The notes under the pieces are model-generated. The model saw nothing but the letters and a program-made list of their open reading frames with translations, made no database searches and was not told the origin of the DNA. Of a stretch of 64,000 nucleotides of DNA, positions 16,249-24,640 are shown one piece after another (the first letter of the stretch is position 1; each line of letters begins with the position of its first letter). The DNA is from Faecousia sp900553805 (GTDB lineage: Bacteria; Bacillota; Clostridia; Oscillospirales; Oscillospiraceae). The DNA is taken from assembly GCA_937957765.1 (NCBI GenBank), contig CALFXG010000022.1:140009-204008 (forward strand). The letters run 5' to 3'. A program made the position numbers and the translations under genes.

Positions 16249-16883
16249 ACCTTTGCCCCTATCGCAGCGAGGATATCCTCGTTTGCTTTTTCGATGGACT
16301 GGCAGCCGTCCACCTTGACCAGCCTGCCCAGCTTGCCGTAGAAGTCCTTCAGGACCTCGGTGGTGCTGTGGTAGACCTTCAGGCGGTTGCGCACGGTCTC
16401 GGGTGCGTCGTCCTTGCGGATGACCAGCTCGCCGCCGCACTCATCGCAGATGCCGTCGATCTCGGGAGGATGGGCGACAATGTGATAGCTGGCGCCGCAG
16501 CGGCCGCAAACTCTGCGGCCGGTCATGCGGCCCTCGATCTCACTGTCGGGTACCTCGATGTCCACTACATAGTCGATCTTGACGCCCTTTGCCTCCAGGG
16601 CCTCCGCCTGGGCCAGCGTGCGGGGCACGCCGTCCAGAATGAAGCCGCCGGCACAGTCGGGCTGGGCCACCCGGTCCGCGACGATGCCTAGGATCAGCTC
16701 GTCGGGCACCAGGTTGCCGCCGTCCATGTAGGATTTTGCTTTCATGCCCAGCTCGGTGCCCTCGGCAATGGCCTCGCGGAGCATATTCCCGGTAGAGATG
16801 GCGGGGATAGAGAGCTTGTGAACAAGCAGCTCAGCTTGGGTCCCCTTTCCGGCGCCGGGAGCGCCCAGTAGAATGAGATTCAT
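16245..16883 (-). CDS. adk: Adenylate kinase (zinc-lid form)
   Basis: 212 residues. P-loop GAPGAGKGTQ at residues 7-16, substrate motif DGVPRTLAQAEAL near 84, and a LID domain with a four-Cys zinc site (CGRC and CDEC, about residues 128-150). It interconverts ATP+AMP and 2 ADP in the cytoplasm. It follows secY by 19 bp and overlaps map by 4 bp. Confidence 0.96.
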   Translation of the reverse strand: MNLILLGAPGAGKGTQAELLVHKLSIPAISTGNMLREAIAEGTELGMKAKSYMDGGNLVPDELILGIVADRVAQPDCAGGFILDGVPRTLAQAEALEAKGVKIDYVVDIEVPDSEIEGRMTGRRVCGRCGASYHIVAHPPEIDGICDECGGELVIRKDDAPETVRNRLKVYHSTTEVLKDFYGKLGRLVKVDGCQSIEKANEDILAAIGAKV

Positions 16884-16902
16884 CCTGCCAATTCCTCCCC
16901 GA

Positions 16903-18177
16903 TCAATCCAGGAAGCCCTTGTAGTGACGCATCAGCATCTGTGCCTCCAGCGCCTGCACCGTCTCCAGGGCAACGCCCACGACGATGATGACGGAGGTAC
17001 CACCGATGGCCAGGCTGTTGAAGCCGCTCATCAGGTCGCCCGCAATGATGGGAAGCATGGCGACGATGCCCAGGTAAACAGCACCAAAGACAACGATCTT
17101 GTTGATGACCTTCTGGATGAACTGGGCGGTGGGCTTGCCGGGACGGAAGCCGGGGATAAATCCGCCGTTCTTCATCAGGTTGTTGGAGATCTCCATGGGA
17201 TCATACTGGATGGTGGAGTAGAACCAGCTGAAGAAGAAGATCATCAGGAAGTAAACAATGGCATAGAACGCGCTGTTGTTGCTCCACAGGTACTTGTAGG
17301 CCCAGCCGCTGTTGGTGCCGGTAAAGGCGCAGACGGTGGCAGGCAGGGAGCAGATGGACTGGGCAAAGATGACGGGCATCACGCCGGACATGCTCACCTT
17401 GATGGGCAGGTTGGTGTTCTGGCCGCCATAGACCTTACGGCCCACAACGCGCTTGGCGTACTGGATGGGGATGCGGCGCTCCGCGTCATTGATGAACACA
17501 ATGAACAGGATCAGGGCGACCATGCCCACCAGGACGATGGCAATCTTCCACCAGGCCATCTTGATCAGGTTGTACAGCATGCTGGGCAGGCCGGAGATGA
17601 TATTGGCAAACAGGATCATGGAGATGCCGTTGCCGATGCCGAACTCGGTGATCTGCTCACCCATCCACATCACCAGGGCGGAGCCGGCGGTGAAGGCCAG
17701 GATGATGGACAGCGACGGCAGGAAGCCGGTGTCCTGAATGATGGCGAAGCCGGAGGAGCTGTAGTTCTTGAGCATCATGTAATATGCCCAGCCCATCAGC
17801 AGGCCCAGGCCCACGGTGGAGTAACGGGTGATCTTTGCGATCTTCTTTTTGCCATCCTCGCCCTCATCCTTGGCCAGCCGCTCCAGAGCGGGGATCGCAA
17901 TGGTCAGCAGCTGGATGATGATGGAGGCGTTGATGTAGGGCTGGATGCCCAGTGCAAAGACGGTGGCGCGGGAGAACGCGGAGCCGGACATTGCATTGTA
18001 CAGGCCCAGGATGGTGTTGGACAGGGTCTGGTTGAAGTAGGTGGCCAGATTGTTCACATCAATGCCGGGCACGGGAATCACATTGCCCACACGGTAGATC
18101 AGAAGGATGAACAGCGTGAAGATGATCTTTTTACGGAGTTCAGGAATTTTCCATGCATTCCGAAGTGTCTGCAACAC
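16903..18177 (-). CDS. secY: Protein translocase channel subunit SecY
   Basis: 424 residues with ten hydrophobic segments. N-terminus LRNAWKIPELRKKIIFTLFI; plug region IPVPGID near residue 40; cytoplasmic loop with GEDGKKKIAKITRY near 135; C-terminal RHYKGFLD. It forms the membrane channel through which SecA or the ribosome pushes proteins. It starts directly after the L15 stop (zero spacing), so translation is likely coupled to rplO. Confidence 0.97.
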   Translation of the reverse strand: MLQTLRNAWKIPELRKKIIFTLFILLIYRVGNVIPVPGIDVNNLATYFNQTLSNTILGLYNAMSGSAFSRATVFALGIQPYINASIIIQLLTIAIPALERLAKDEGEDGKKKIAKITRYSTVGLGLLMGWAYYMMLKNYSSSGFAIIQDTGFLPSLSIILAFTAGSALVMWMGEQITEFGIGNGISMILFANIISGLPSMLYNLIKMAWWKIAIVLVGMVALILFIVFINDAERRIPIQYAKRVVGRKVYGGQNTNLPIKVSMSGVMPVIFAQSICSLPATVCAFTGTNSGWAYKYLWSNNSAFYAIVYFLMIFFFSWFYSTIQYDPMEISNNLMKNGGFIPGFRPGKPTAQFIQKVINKIVVFGAVYLGIVAMLPIIAGDLMSGFNSLAIGGTSVIIVVGVALETVQALEAQMLMRHYKGFLD

Positions 18178-18618
18178 TTAGATCACCTCGGCCTTTCCGC
18201 CCGCCTGCTCAATCTTTTCCTTGGCAGACTCAGAGAAAGCCGCAGCCTTGACAGTAAGCTTCTTGGTCAGCTCGCCGCTGCCCAGGACCTTCAGGCCATT
18301 GGGGCAGGTGGAGACGATACCGGCCTCGACGATTGCGGCGGCATCCACGGTGGCGCCGTCCTCAAAGCAGTTCAGCAGAGCCACGTTGACAGCGGTCAGG
18401 GGCTTCGCGAAAATGTTATTGAAGCCGCGCTTGGGGATGCGACGGGCCAGGGGCATCTGGCCGCCTTCGAAACCGACGCGCACCTTGCCGCCGGAGCGGG
18501 CCTTCTGACCCTTGTGACCACGGCCGCCGGTCTTGCCGTTGCCGGAGCCGGTGCCGCGACCCTTGCGCTTGCCCACCTGGGTGGAGCCAGCAACAGGAGA
18601 GAGTTCATGGAGCTTCAT
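18178..18618 (-). CDS. rplO: Large-subunit ribosomal protein L15
   Basis: 146 residues. Starts MKLHELSPVAGSTQVGKRKG and continues with the Gly/Arg/Lys-rich extension GRGTGSGNGKTGGRGHKGQ that threads into 23S rRNA. The C-terminal domain has the usual LGSGELTKKLTVKA. It lies 18 bp after rpmD and ends flush against secY. Confidence 0.97.
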   Translation of the reverse strand: MKLHELSPVAGSTQVGKRKGRGTGSGNGKTGGRGHKGQKARSGGKVRVGFEGGQMPLARRIPKRGFNNIFAKPLTAVNVALLNCFEDGATVDAAAIVEAGIVSTCPNGLKVLGSGELTKKLTVKAAAFSESAKEKIEQAGGKAEVI

Positions 18619-18636
18619 TCTTGTTCCTCCTCCTTA

Positions 18637-18816
18637 TCAAACTTCTTCAACCTTCAGCAGATAGCCGATCTTGGCGATCTTGCCCCGGGTCTGGGTATTG
18701 TCGGGCTGGATGCTGACCTGGCCGATCTTGCGAAGGCCCAGGGAATTCGCGGTGGCGATGTGCTTTTCCAGGCGACCGTTCAGGCTCTTAACAAGCGTAA
18801 TTTTCAGGTTTGCCAT
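18637..18816 (-). CDS. rpmD: Large-subunit ribosomal protein L30
   Basis: 59 residues from the ATG at 18816, preceded by AAGGAGG. Typical short L30: ANLKITLVKSLNGRLEKH, LGLRKIGQVSIQPDNTQTRG and a KIGYLLKVEEV end. The open frame extends upstream into rpsE but without a start signal. Order rpsE-rpmD-rplO is the usual one. Confidence 0.96.
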   Translation of the reverse strand: MANLKITLVKSLNGRLEKHIATANSLGLRKIGQVSIQPDNTQTRGKIAKIGYLLKVEEV

Positions 18817-18829
18817 GTTAATTGCCTCC

Positions 18830-19336
18830 TTACACAATTTCTTCCACGCTCTTACCGCGGATAGCAGCAACCTGCTCAGGAGAACGAAGGCTGGTCAGAC
18901 CGGCCATGGTGGCCTTGACCACGTTCTGAGGGTTGTTGGAACGCAGGCACTTTGCGCAGATGTTCTTGATACCGACCGCTTCCATCACCGCACGGACAGC
19001 GCCGCCGGCGATAACGCCGGTGCCTTCGGGAGCGGGCTTCATCATGACGGTGCCGGCACCGAAGATGCCGATGATGTCATGGGGAATGGTATTGCCGGCC
19101 AGAGAGACTTTGGTCATGTTCTTCTTGGCATCGGCGATGCCCTTCAGAATAGCCTCGGAAACTTCGGCGGCCTTGCCCAGGCCGTAGCCGACGGTACCCT
19201 TGCCGTCACCGACAACCACCAGAGCGGAGAACTTCATGACGCGGCCGCCCTTAACGGTCTTGCTGACGCGGTTCAGGTAAACGACCTTTTCAATCAGCTC
19301 GGAAGCCTCATTGTTAGGAGTCCTATTGTAAGCCAT
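18830..19336 (-). CDS. rpsE: Small-subunit ribosomal protein S5
   Basis: 168 residues. The S5 double-stranded-RNA-binding-like N-terminal domain has VVYLNRVSKTVKGGRVMKFS and VVGDGKGTVGYGLGKAAEV. The C-terminal domain has MKPAPEGTGVIAGGAVRAVME. It contributes to translational accuracy at the 30S shoulder. AGGAGG precedes the ATG, 17 bp after rplR. Confidence 0.97.
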   Translation of the reverse strand: MAYNRTPNNEASELIEKVVYLNRVSKTVKGGRVMKFSALVVVGDGKGTVGYGLGKAAEVSEAILKGIADAKKNMTKVSLAGNTIPHDIIGIFGAGTVMMKPAPEGTGVIAGGAVRAVMEAVGIKNICAKCLRSNNPQNVVKATMAGLTSLRSPEQVAAIRGKSVEEIV

Positions 19337-19353
19337 TTCTTTTCCTCCTCACC

Positions 19354-19713
19354 TTAGAACTGAAGTCCGCCTTCGCGGGCGCCATCGGCCAGAGCAGCCA
19401 CACGGCCATGGTACACATAGCCGCCGCGATCGAAGACGACCTCTTCGATGCCCTTCGCCTTGGCACGCTCGGCCAGGACGGTGCCCACCTTCTTGGCAGC
19501 CTCGCAGTTGCCGGTGGAGCCTTCAAATTCTTTCTCCAGCGTGTTGGCGGAAACAAGCGTTACGCCGTTGACGTCGTCGATGATCTGGGCGTAGATGTTC
19601 GCATTGCTGCGGAACACGTTCAGACGGGGACGCTCGGGAGTGCCGGAGACCTTGCCACGAACGCGGACATGCCGCTTCAGGCGCATTGCTTTCTTATCGA
19701 TTCTGCTGACCAT
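19354..19713 (-). CDS. rplR: Large-subunit ribosomal protein L18
   Basis: 119 residues. Basic N-terminus (MVSRIDKKAMRLKRHVRVR), the KVSGTPERPRLNVFRSNANI motif and the C-terminal VFDRGGYVYHGRVAALADGA. It binds 5S rRNA with L5. It lies between rplF and rpsE with a GGAGG-containing leader. Confidence 0.97.
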   Translation of the reverse strand: MVSRIDKKAMRLKRHVRVRGKVSGTPERPRLNVFRSNANIYAQIIDDVNGVTLVSANTLEKEFEGSTGNCEAAKKVGTVLAERAKAKGIEEVVFDRGGYVYHGRVAALADGAREGGLQF

Positions 19714-19728
19714 TTCGGCACACCTCCA

Positions 19729-20274
19729 TTACTTCTTACCACCGGTCTTACCAACCTTGCGGCGGATGACCTCAGTGGTATACTTGATGCCCTTGCCCTT
19801 GTAGGGTTCGGGGGGACGCTTGCCACGGACTTCGGCGGCGAACTGGCCAACGGCCTGCTTGTCGATGCCGTGGATGATGATCTTGTTGGGAGCGGGGACC
19901 TCGATGGTGATGCCGGGGATCTCGTCCACGAACACTTCGTGAGAGTAGCCCAGACGCATGACCAGCTGGTTGCCCTTCTTCTCGGCACGGTAGCCGACGC
20001 CGTTGACCTCCAGCTCCTTGGTGTAGCCCTTCTCAACACCCTCGACCATGTTGTGGATCAGGGTACGGGTCAGGCCATGCAGGGACTTGTGCAGGTGCTC
20101 CTCGTCGGGGCGGTCAACGATCAGCTCGTTGCCCTCGACCTTCAGGATCATATCGGGATGGAAGGTGTAGGTCAGGGTGCCCTTGGGGCCCTTCACGGTG
20201 ACCACATTGCCCTCGGCAATATCCACCGTGCAGTTTGCCGGGATGATGACCGGCTTCTTACCAATTCTAGACAT
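19729..20274 (-). CDS. rplF: Large-subunit ribosomal protein L6
   Basis: 181 residues from the ATG at 20274 (AGGAGG upstream), giving the family N-terminus MSRIGKKPVIIPANCTVDI. Two L6 repeats are visible. The conserved C-terminal signature KRPPEPYKGKGIKYTTEVIR is followed by a KVGKTGGKK tail. It binds the base of the L7/L12 stalk. It sits 13 bp after rpsH. Confidence 0.97.
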   Translation of the reverse strand: MSRIGKKPVIIPANCTVDIAEGNVVTVKGPKGTLTYTFHPDMILKVEGNELIVDRPDEEHLHKSLHGLTRTLIHNMVEGVEKGYTKELEVNGVGYRAEKKGNQLVMRLGYSHEVFVDEIPGITIEVPAPNKIIIHGIDKQAVGQFAAEVRGKRPPEPYKGKGIKYTTEVIRRKVGKTGGKK

Positions 20275-20287
20275 TTCCGAATCCTCC

Positions 20288-20686
20288 TTACCAGACAAAG
20301 GCCAGGACTTCGCCGCCGATGTGCAGCTCACGAGCCTTCTTGTCGGTCATAACGCCCTTGGAAGTGGAGACGATGGCGATACCCAGACCCTTGAGCACCT
20401 TGGGCAGCTCCTCGGCGCCGGCGTAAATTCTCAGACCGGGCTTAGAGACGCGGCGCAGGCCGGAAATGACTGCCTGCTTCTTGGCCAGATACTTGAGCGT
20501 GATGTGAATGACGCCCTGGTTGCCGTTGTCCACAACGGTGTAAGCCTTGATATAGCCCTCGTCCAGCAGGATCTGAGCGATGGACTTCTTCAGGTTGGAC
20601 GCGGGGACATCCACAGTTTCGTGCTTTGCAGAGTTAGCGTTCCGAATGCGGGTCAGCATATCTGCTACGGGATCGGTGATTTGCAT
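20288..20686 (-). CDS. rpsH: Small-subunit ribosomal protein S8
   Basis: 132 residues. Starts MQITDPVADMLTRIRNANSA and ends with STSKGVMTDKKARELHIGG, EVLAFVW, both diagnostic. S8 is a primary binder of the 16S central domain and the known autogenous regulator of the spc operon in E. coli. An unusual gap of 156 bp separates it from rpsN upstream. Confidence 0.97.
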   Translation of the reverse strand: MQITDPVADMLTRIRNANSAKHETVDVPASNLKKSIAQILLDEGYIKAYTVVDNGNQGVIHITLKYLAKKQAVISGLRRVSKPGLRIYAGAEELPKVLKGLGIAIVSTSKGVMTDKKARELHIGGEVLAFVW

Positions 20687-20842
20687 GTTAATATCCTCCT
20701 TATAGAAGTTACGGGCTTGACCCGTGAAGATACGGGGGTATCCGGGGAATGCGCGGCTTGCTTCTTTGCGGCTTTACCCGCGCCGAAGGAGCTGCCATCT
20801 TCCCAGGACTTCCCGAATCTTTTTCACATTAGAAATTCGACC

Positions 20843-21028
20843 TTACCAGCTGGCCTTACGGACGCCGGGAATCTGGCCCTTGTAGGCCAGCTCACGGAAG
20901 CAGATACGGCACACGCCGTAATCACGCAGGTAAGCATGAGGTCTGCCGCAGATCTTGCAGCGGTTGTAGCGGCGGCTGGAGAACTTGGGCTCAGCCTGCT
21001 GCTTCAGGATCATAGACTTCTTGGCCAT
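20843..21028 (-). CDS. rpsN: Small-subunit ribosomal protein S14, zinc type
   Basis: 61 residues, the short zinc form, with four Cys ligands at residues 24, 27, 40 and 43 (CKIC and CRIC) and the C-terminal GQIPGVRKASW. It lies in the 30S head. AGGAGG precedes the ATG, 16 bp after rplE. The following 156 bp before rpsH carry no recognisable gene; they include a short inverted repeat ACGGGcttgaCCCGT near 20711. Confidence 0.97.
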   Translation of the reverse strand: MAKKSMILKQQAEPKFSSRRYNRCKICGRPHAYLRDYGVCRICFRELAYKGQIPGVRKASW

Positions 21029-21044
21029 GTTGTAATCCTCCTAA

Positions 21045-21587
21045 TCAAGCGGTGAAGGGAGCGCCCAGCTGGCTGAGCAGCTCTTTGGCTTCCTCGTCAT
21101 TGGTGGCGGTGGTGCAGATGCAGATATCCATACCACGGATCTTATCCACCTTGTCGTACTCGATTTCGGGGAAAATCAGCTGTTCCTTCAGGCCAAAGGC
21201 GTAGTTGCCGCGGCCGTCGAAGGAGTTGGGGCTGATGCCGCGGAAGTCGCGGACGCGGGGCAGAGCCACGCTGAACAGGCGGTCCAGGAACTCATACATC
21301 TTCTCGCCGCGCAGGGTGACCTTCACGCCGACGGTCTCGCCCTCACGGACCTTGAAGTTTGCAACGGACTTGCGGGCCTTGCAGGTCACAGGCTTCTGGC
21401 CGGTGATGGCGGCGATGTCCTTGCAGATGGCCTCGATCTCCTTGGCATTGTTCTTGCTCTCGCCGCAGCCGACGTTCACAATCACCTTGTCCAGCTTGGG
21501 GATCTGCATAACGCTCTTGTAGCCGAACTTCTTGTTCAGAGCGGGAGCGATTTCAGCAACATATCTTTCTTTCAGTCTGCTAGCCAT
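21045..21587 (-). CDS. rplE: Large-subunit ribosomal protein L5
   Basis: 180 residues from the ATG at 21587, chosen for the conserved start MASRLKERYVAEIAPAL. Signatures include MQIPKLDKVIVNVGCGES, TGQKPVTCKARKSVANFKVR and GLKEQLIFPEIEYDKVDKIR. It binds 5S rRNA and contacts P-site tRNA. It is 17 bp after rplX. Confidence 0.97.
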   Translation of the reverse strand: MASRLKERYVAEIAPALNKKFGYKSVMQIPKLDKVIVNVGCGESKNNAKEIEAICKDIAAITGQKPVTCKARKSVANFKVREGETVGVKVTLRGEKMYEFLDRLFSVALPRVRDFRGISPNSFDGRGNYAFGLKEQLIFPEIEYDKVDKIRGMDICICTTATNDEEAKELLSQLGAPFTA

Positions 21588-21604
21588 AATCAGTCTCTCC
21601 TCTC

Positions 21605-21910
21605 TCAGATTTCGGCGCCGCACTTGCGGCAGATGCGGGTCTTCTTGTCGCCCTCAACCTTGAAGCCGACGCGAACGCCCTTGTTGCACTTGGGGCAGAA
21701 CAGAGCGACCTTGCAGGAGCGGATGGGGGTCTCGCGCTTGACGATGCCACCCTGCTCGCCCTGACGGCGGGGCTTGGTGTGGCAGGTGGCCACATTGACC
21801 TGCTCCACGATCACCTTGTTCTCGGCGGGCATGGCGACCAGGACCTTGCCCTTCACGCCCTTGTCCTTGCCGGACAGGACGATTACGGTATCATTCTTCT
21901 TAATGTTCAT
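21605..21910 (-). CDS. rplX: Large-subunit ribosomal protein L24 with C-terminal Cys pairs
   Basis: 101 residues. The N-terminal KOW motif (NDTVIVLSGKDKGVKGKVL) identifies L24, an early assembly initiator of the 50S subunit. The C-terminus carries two CxxC pairs (CPKC and CRKC), a potential zinc ribbon that many Firmicute L24 proteins have. It is 15 bp after rplN. Confidence 0.96.
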   Translation of the reverse strand: MNIKKNDTVIVLSGKDKGVKGKVLVAMPAENKVIVEQVNVATCHTKPRRQGEQGGIVKRETPIRSCKVALFCPKCNKGVRVGFKVEGDKKTRICRKCGAEI

Positions 21911-21925
21911 TCCTTCGGTTCCCCC

Positions 21926-22294
21926 TTAAATGACTTCGGGAGCCAGAGACAGGATCTTCATGAAATCCTTCTCACGCAGCTCACGTGCCACCGGTCCAAA
22001 GATACGGGTACCCTTGGGGTTCTTATCCTCCTTGATGATCACAGCAGCGTTCTCATCAAAGCGGACATAGCTGCCGTCCTCACGACGGACGCCCCGCTTG
22101 GTACGGACGATAACAGCCTTGACGACCTCGCCCTTCTTCACCGTGCCGCCGGGAGTAGCCTTACGGACGGAAGCCACAATCACATCACCGATGTTACCGA
22201 ACTTCCGCTTGGAGCCGCCCAGGACGCGGATGCAGTGGATTTCCTTGGCGCCGGTATTGTCGGCAACCTTCAGATAGCTTTCCTGCTGAATCAT
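21926..22294 (-). CDS. rplN: Large-subunit ribosomal protein L14
   Basis: 122 residues, starting MIQQESYLKVADNTGAKEIH and containing the L14 signature VKKGEVVKAVIVRTKRGVRR and a FGPVARELREKDFMKI end. It lies at the subunit interface next to L19. It is the first gene of the spc-type segment and follows rpsQ by 14 bp without a detectable new promoter. Confidence 0.97.
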   Translation of the reverse strand: MIQQESYLKVADNTGAKEIHCIRVLGGSKRKFGNIGDVIVASVRKATPGGTVKKGEVVKAVIVRTKRGVRREDGSYVRFDENAAVIIKEDKNPKGTRIFGPVARELREKDFMKILSLAPEVI

Positions 22295-22308
22295 TTACGC
22301 CGACCTCC

Positions 22309-22572
22309 TTACTTCGCCTTTTCGATAATTCTGACGAGTCTCCATCTCTTGTCCTTGGACAGGGGACGGGTCTCCATGACCTCAACGGTATCGCCGATGC
22401 CGCACTCGTTCTTCTCGTCGTGGGCCTTCAGCTTGTAAGTCCGCTTCATGGTCTTCTTGTACAGAGGATGCTGAACGCTATCCTCGATCGCAACCACAAT
22501 GGTCTTGTCCATCTTATCGGAGACAACCTGACCAATTCTGGTTTTGCGGAAAGCTCTGGTATTTTCAGTCAT
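22309..22572 (-). CDS. rpsQ: Small-subunit ribosomal protein S17
   Basis: 87 residues, OB-fold S17: RKTRIGQVVSDKMDKTIVVA, VQHPLYKKTMKRTYKLKAHD and the DTVEVMETRPLSKDKRW signature. It binds the 16S 5' domain. AGGAGG lies in the 14-bp gap after rpmC. Confidence 0.97.
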   Translation of the reverse strand: MTENTRAFRKTRIGQVVSDKMDKTIVVAIEDSVQHPLYKKTMKRTYKLKAHDEKNECGIGDTVEVMETRPLSKDKRWRLVRIIEKAK

Positions 22573-22586
22573 AATCGCTTACCTCC

Positions 22587-22784
22587 TCAGACGTTGGTCT
22601 CTTTCTCACGAATAATGGTCTTGATGCGGGCAATGTCCTTCTTAACGGCGTTCAGACGCATGGGATTGTCCAGCTGATTGGTCGCATGCTGCATTCTCAG
22701 CATGAACAGATCCTTCTTCAGCTCATCCAGCTTCTTGTTCAGCTCTTCGGCGGACAGATTCTTGAGTTCCTTTGCCTTCATCAT
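22587..22784 (-). CDS. rpmC: Large-subunit ribosomal protein L29
   Basis: 65 residues, two long helices: AKELKNLSAEELNKKLDELK and LRMQHATNQLDNPMRLNAVK with a TIIREKE end. It lies beside the exit tunnel near the signal-recognition-particle docking site. Two consecutive ATG codons overlap the L16 stop (TAATGATG). The second may be the real start because GGTGG is better spaced to it. Confidence 0.96.
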   Translation of the reverse strand: MMKAKELKNLSAEELNKKLDELKKDLFMLRMQHATNQLDNPMRLNAVKKDIARIKTIIREKETNV

Positions 22785-23215
22785 TATTCACCACCAATCT
22801 CAGTTTCGACTTCCTTGGTGATGATGCGAGTCTTGATGGGCAGCTTGTGCTGGGCCAGACGCAGAGCCTCGCGGGCGACATCCTCAGTAACGCCGCCGAT
22901 CTCAAACATCACCTTCTGATTCTTAACGACTGCGACCCAGCCTTCGGGAGCGCCTTTACCGGAACCCATACGGGTGCCCAGGCCCTTCTTGGAGTAAGGC
23001 TTGTCGGGGAAGATCTTGATCCAGACCTTACCGCCACGCTTGGTGTAACGGGTCATGGCGATACGGGCTGCTTCGATCTGGTTGCCGGTGATCCAGCCGG
23101 GCTCCAGGGCCTGAATGCCGTACTCACCGTAGGAAACCTTATTGCCGCGGGAGGCAGCGCCGGTCATACGGCCACGCTGGACCTTGCGGTACTTTACTCT
23201 TTTAGGCAGCAGCAT
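22784..23215 (-). CDS. rplP: Large-subunit ribosomal protein L16
   Basis: 143 residues. Starts MLLPKRVKYRKVQRGRMTGA and contains MTRYTKRGGKVWIKIFPDKP and MGSGKGAPEGWVAVVK. It helps position tRNA at the A site. Its ATG shares a base with the rpsC stop. Its ribosome site AAGGAGG is inside the rpsC 3' end, where it encodes part of the S3 tail. Confidence 0.97.
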   Translation of the reverse strand: MLLPKRVKYRKVQRGRMTGAASRGNKVSYGEYGIQALEPGWITGNQIEAARIAMTRYTKRGGKVWIKIFPDKPYSKKGLGTRMGSGKGAPEGWVAVVKNQKVMFEIGGVTEDVAREALRLAQHKLPIKTRIITKEVETEIGGE

Positions 23216-23988
23216 CAGCGGTTACCTCCTTCTCTGCGGTTATTGGGACGATCACCGCTGCGGCGCTCACGACGCTCGCCGTTGCCCCGGCGGTCGCCAT
23301 TGCCGCGACGCTCACGGCGCTCACGGGGAGCGGGCTCGGGAGCGGCTGCGCGCAGGGTGGTATTCAGCACCTCGCCCTTGTAGATCCAAACCTTCACGCC
23401 GATGCGGCCGTAGGTGGTGGCAGCCTCAGCGAAGCCGTACTCGATGTCGGCGCGGATGGTCTGAAGGGGAATGGTGCCCTCGTGATAGCTCTCGGTGCGG
23501 GCGATCTCAGCGCCGCCCAGGCGGCCGCCGCAGGTGACCTTGATGCCCTTGGCACCCAGGCGGGTGGCCTGCTGCATGGCCTTCTTCATGGCGCGGCGGA
23601 AGGAGATACGCTTCTCCAGCTGCTGCGCGATGTTCTCGGCCACCAGCTGCGCGTTCAGATCAGGGGAGCGGACCTCAACGATGTTCAGGTTGACGCTCTT
23701 GCCCAGCTTTGCTTCCACGTCCTTGCGCAGGTTCTCGATCTCAGCGCCGGCCTTGCCGATGACCACGCCGGGGCGGGAGCAATGGATGTTGATCTTCACC
23801 TTGCCGTTGGAGCGCTCGATCTCGATCTTTGCGATGCCGGCGGCATACAGCTTGTTCTTCAAATACTTACGGATGTTGTAGTCTTCGACGATCAGGTCAC
23901 CGACCTTATCCTCGCGGGCGTACCAGTGGGAATCCCAGTCCTTGATGACGCCAACCCGCAGTCCATGGGGATTAACTTTCTGTCCCAT
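23215..23988 (-). CDS. rpsC: Small-subunit ribosomal protein S3 with an Arg-rich C-terminal tail
   Basis: 257 residues from the ATG at 23988 (AGGAGG upstream; typical start MGQKVNPHGLRVGVIKDWDS). A KH domain near residues 40-105 contains SRPGVVIGKAGAEIENL. The S3 C-terminal domain ends at VWIYKGEVLNTTLRAAAP, about residue 215. A tail of about 40 residues follows, made of Arg, Gly, Asn and Glu in a repeating pattern (RRERRGNGDRRGNGERRERR). Most S3 proteins end near residue 220. The tail is low-complexity and probably disordered. Confidence 0.97.
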   Translation of the reverse strand: MGQKVNPHGLRVGVIKDWDSHWYAREDKVGDLIVEDYNIRKYLKNKLYAAGIAKIEIERSNGKVKINIHCSRPGVVIGKAGAEIENLRKDVEAKLGKSVNLNIVEVRSPDLNAQLVAENIAQQLEKRISFRRAMKKAMQQATRLGAKGIKVTCGGRLGGAEIARTESYHEGTIPLQTIRADIEYGFAEAATTYGRIGVKVWIYKGEVLNTTLRAAAPEPAPRERRERRGNGDRRGNGERRERRSGDRPNNRREGGNR

Positions 23989-24001
23989 AGCTACCTCCTG
24001 A

Positions 24002-24337
24002 TTAAGCCTTCTCACTCACACCGATGGTGATGTGAGTGGTTCTCTTATTGATCCGAACGAAACCACGACGGGATGCGATACGGCCGCGCTTCAGGATGGG
24101 GCCGGGGTTTGCAACAACAGTGGAGACGTACAGGTTCTCAGCGTTCATTTCGTGATTGTGCTCGGCGTTTGCAACGGCGCTCTTCAGCAGCTTGGCCATG
24201 GGCTCACAGGCAGCCTTGGAGGTGTTGCTCAGGTACGCGGCAGCGGTCTTCACGTCCTGGCCCCGGATCATGTCGCAAACCAGCTTGACCTTGCGGGGGG
24301 ACATGCGGACGTACTTAACATGTGCAAATGCTTCCAT
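24002..24337 (-). CDS. rplV: Large-subunit ribosomal protein L22
   Basis: 111 residues. AHVKYVRMSPRKVKLVCDMI at the N-terminus and the tunnel-lining beta-hairpin region VVANPGPILKRGRIASRRG near residue 85. Mutations in that loop confer macrolide resistance in other species; nothing unusual is seen here. It lies 12 bp after rpsS. Confidence 0.97.
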   Translation of the reverse strand: MEAFAHVKYVRMSPRKVKLVCDMIRGQDVKTAAAYLSNTSKAACEPMAKLLKSAVANAEHNHEMNAENLYVSTVVANPGPILKRGRIASRRGFVRINKRTTHITIGVSEKA

Positions 24338-24349
24338 TTTCGTACCTCC

Positions 24350-24628
24350 TTACTTGGAATTTGCGGTCTTGCTGCCAGAGTGACCCCGGAAGGTTCTGGT
24401 AGGAACGAACTCGCCCAGCTTGTGGCCGACCATATCCTCGGTGATATAGACGGGAACGTGCTTGCGGCCGTCATGGACAGCGATGGTGTGACCGACAAAG
24501 GAGGGGAAAATGGTGGAGGCTCTGGACCAGGTCTTGAGAACCTTCTTTTCACCGGCCTTGTTCAGCTCCTCAACGCGCTTATACAGCTCGGGAGCTACGA
24601 AAGGGCCCTTTTTGATACTTCTGCTCAT
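24350..24628 (-). CDS. rpsS: Small-subunit ribosomal protein S19
   Basis: 92 residues. Starts MSRSIKKGPFVAPELYKRVE; core WSRASTIFPSFVGHTIAVHD; end GEFVPTRTFRGHSGSKTANS. It sits in the 30S head with S13. AGGAGG in a 12-bp gap after rplB. Confidence 0.97.
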   Translation of the reverse strand: MSRSIKKGPFVAPELYKRVEELNKAGEKKVLKTWSRASTIFPSFVGHTIAVHDGRKHVPVYITEDMVGHKLGEFVPTRTFRGHSGSKTANSK

Positions 24629-24640
24629 TTCATTTCCTCC

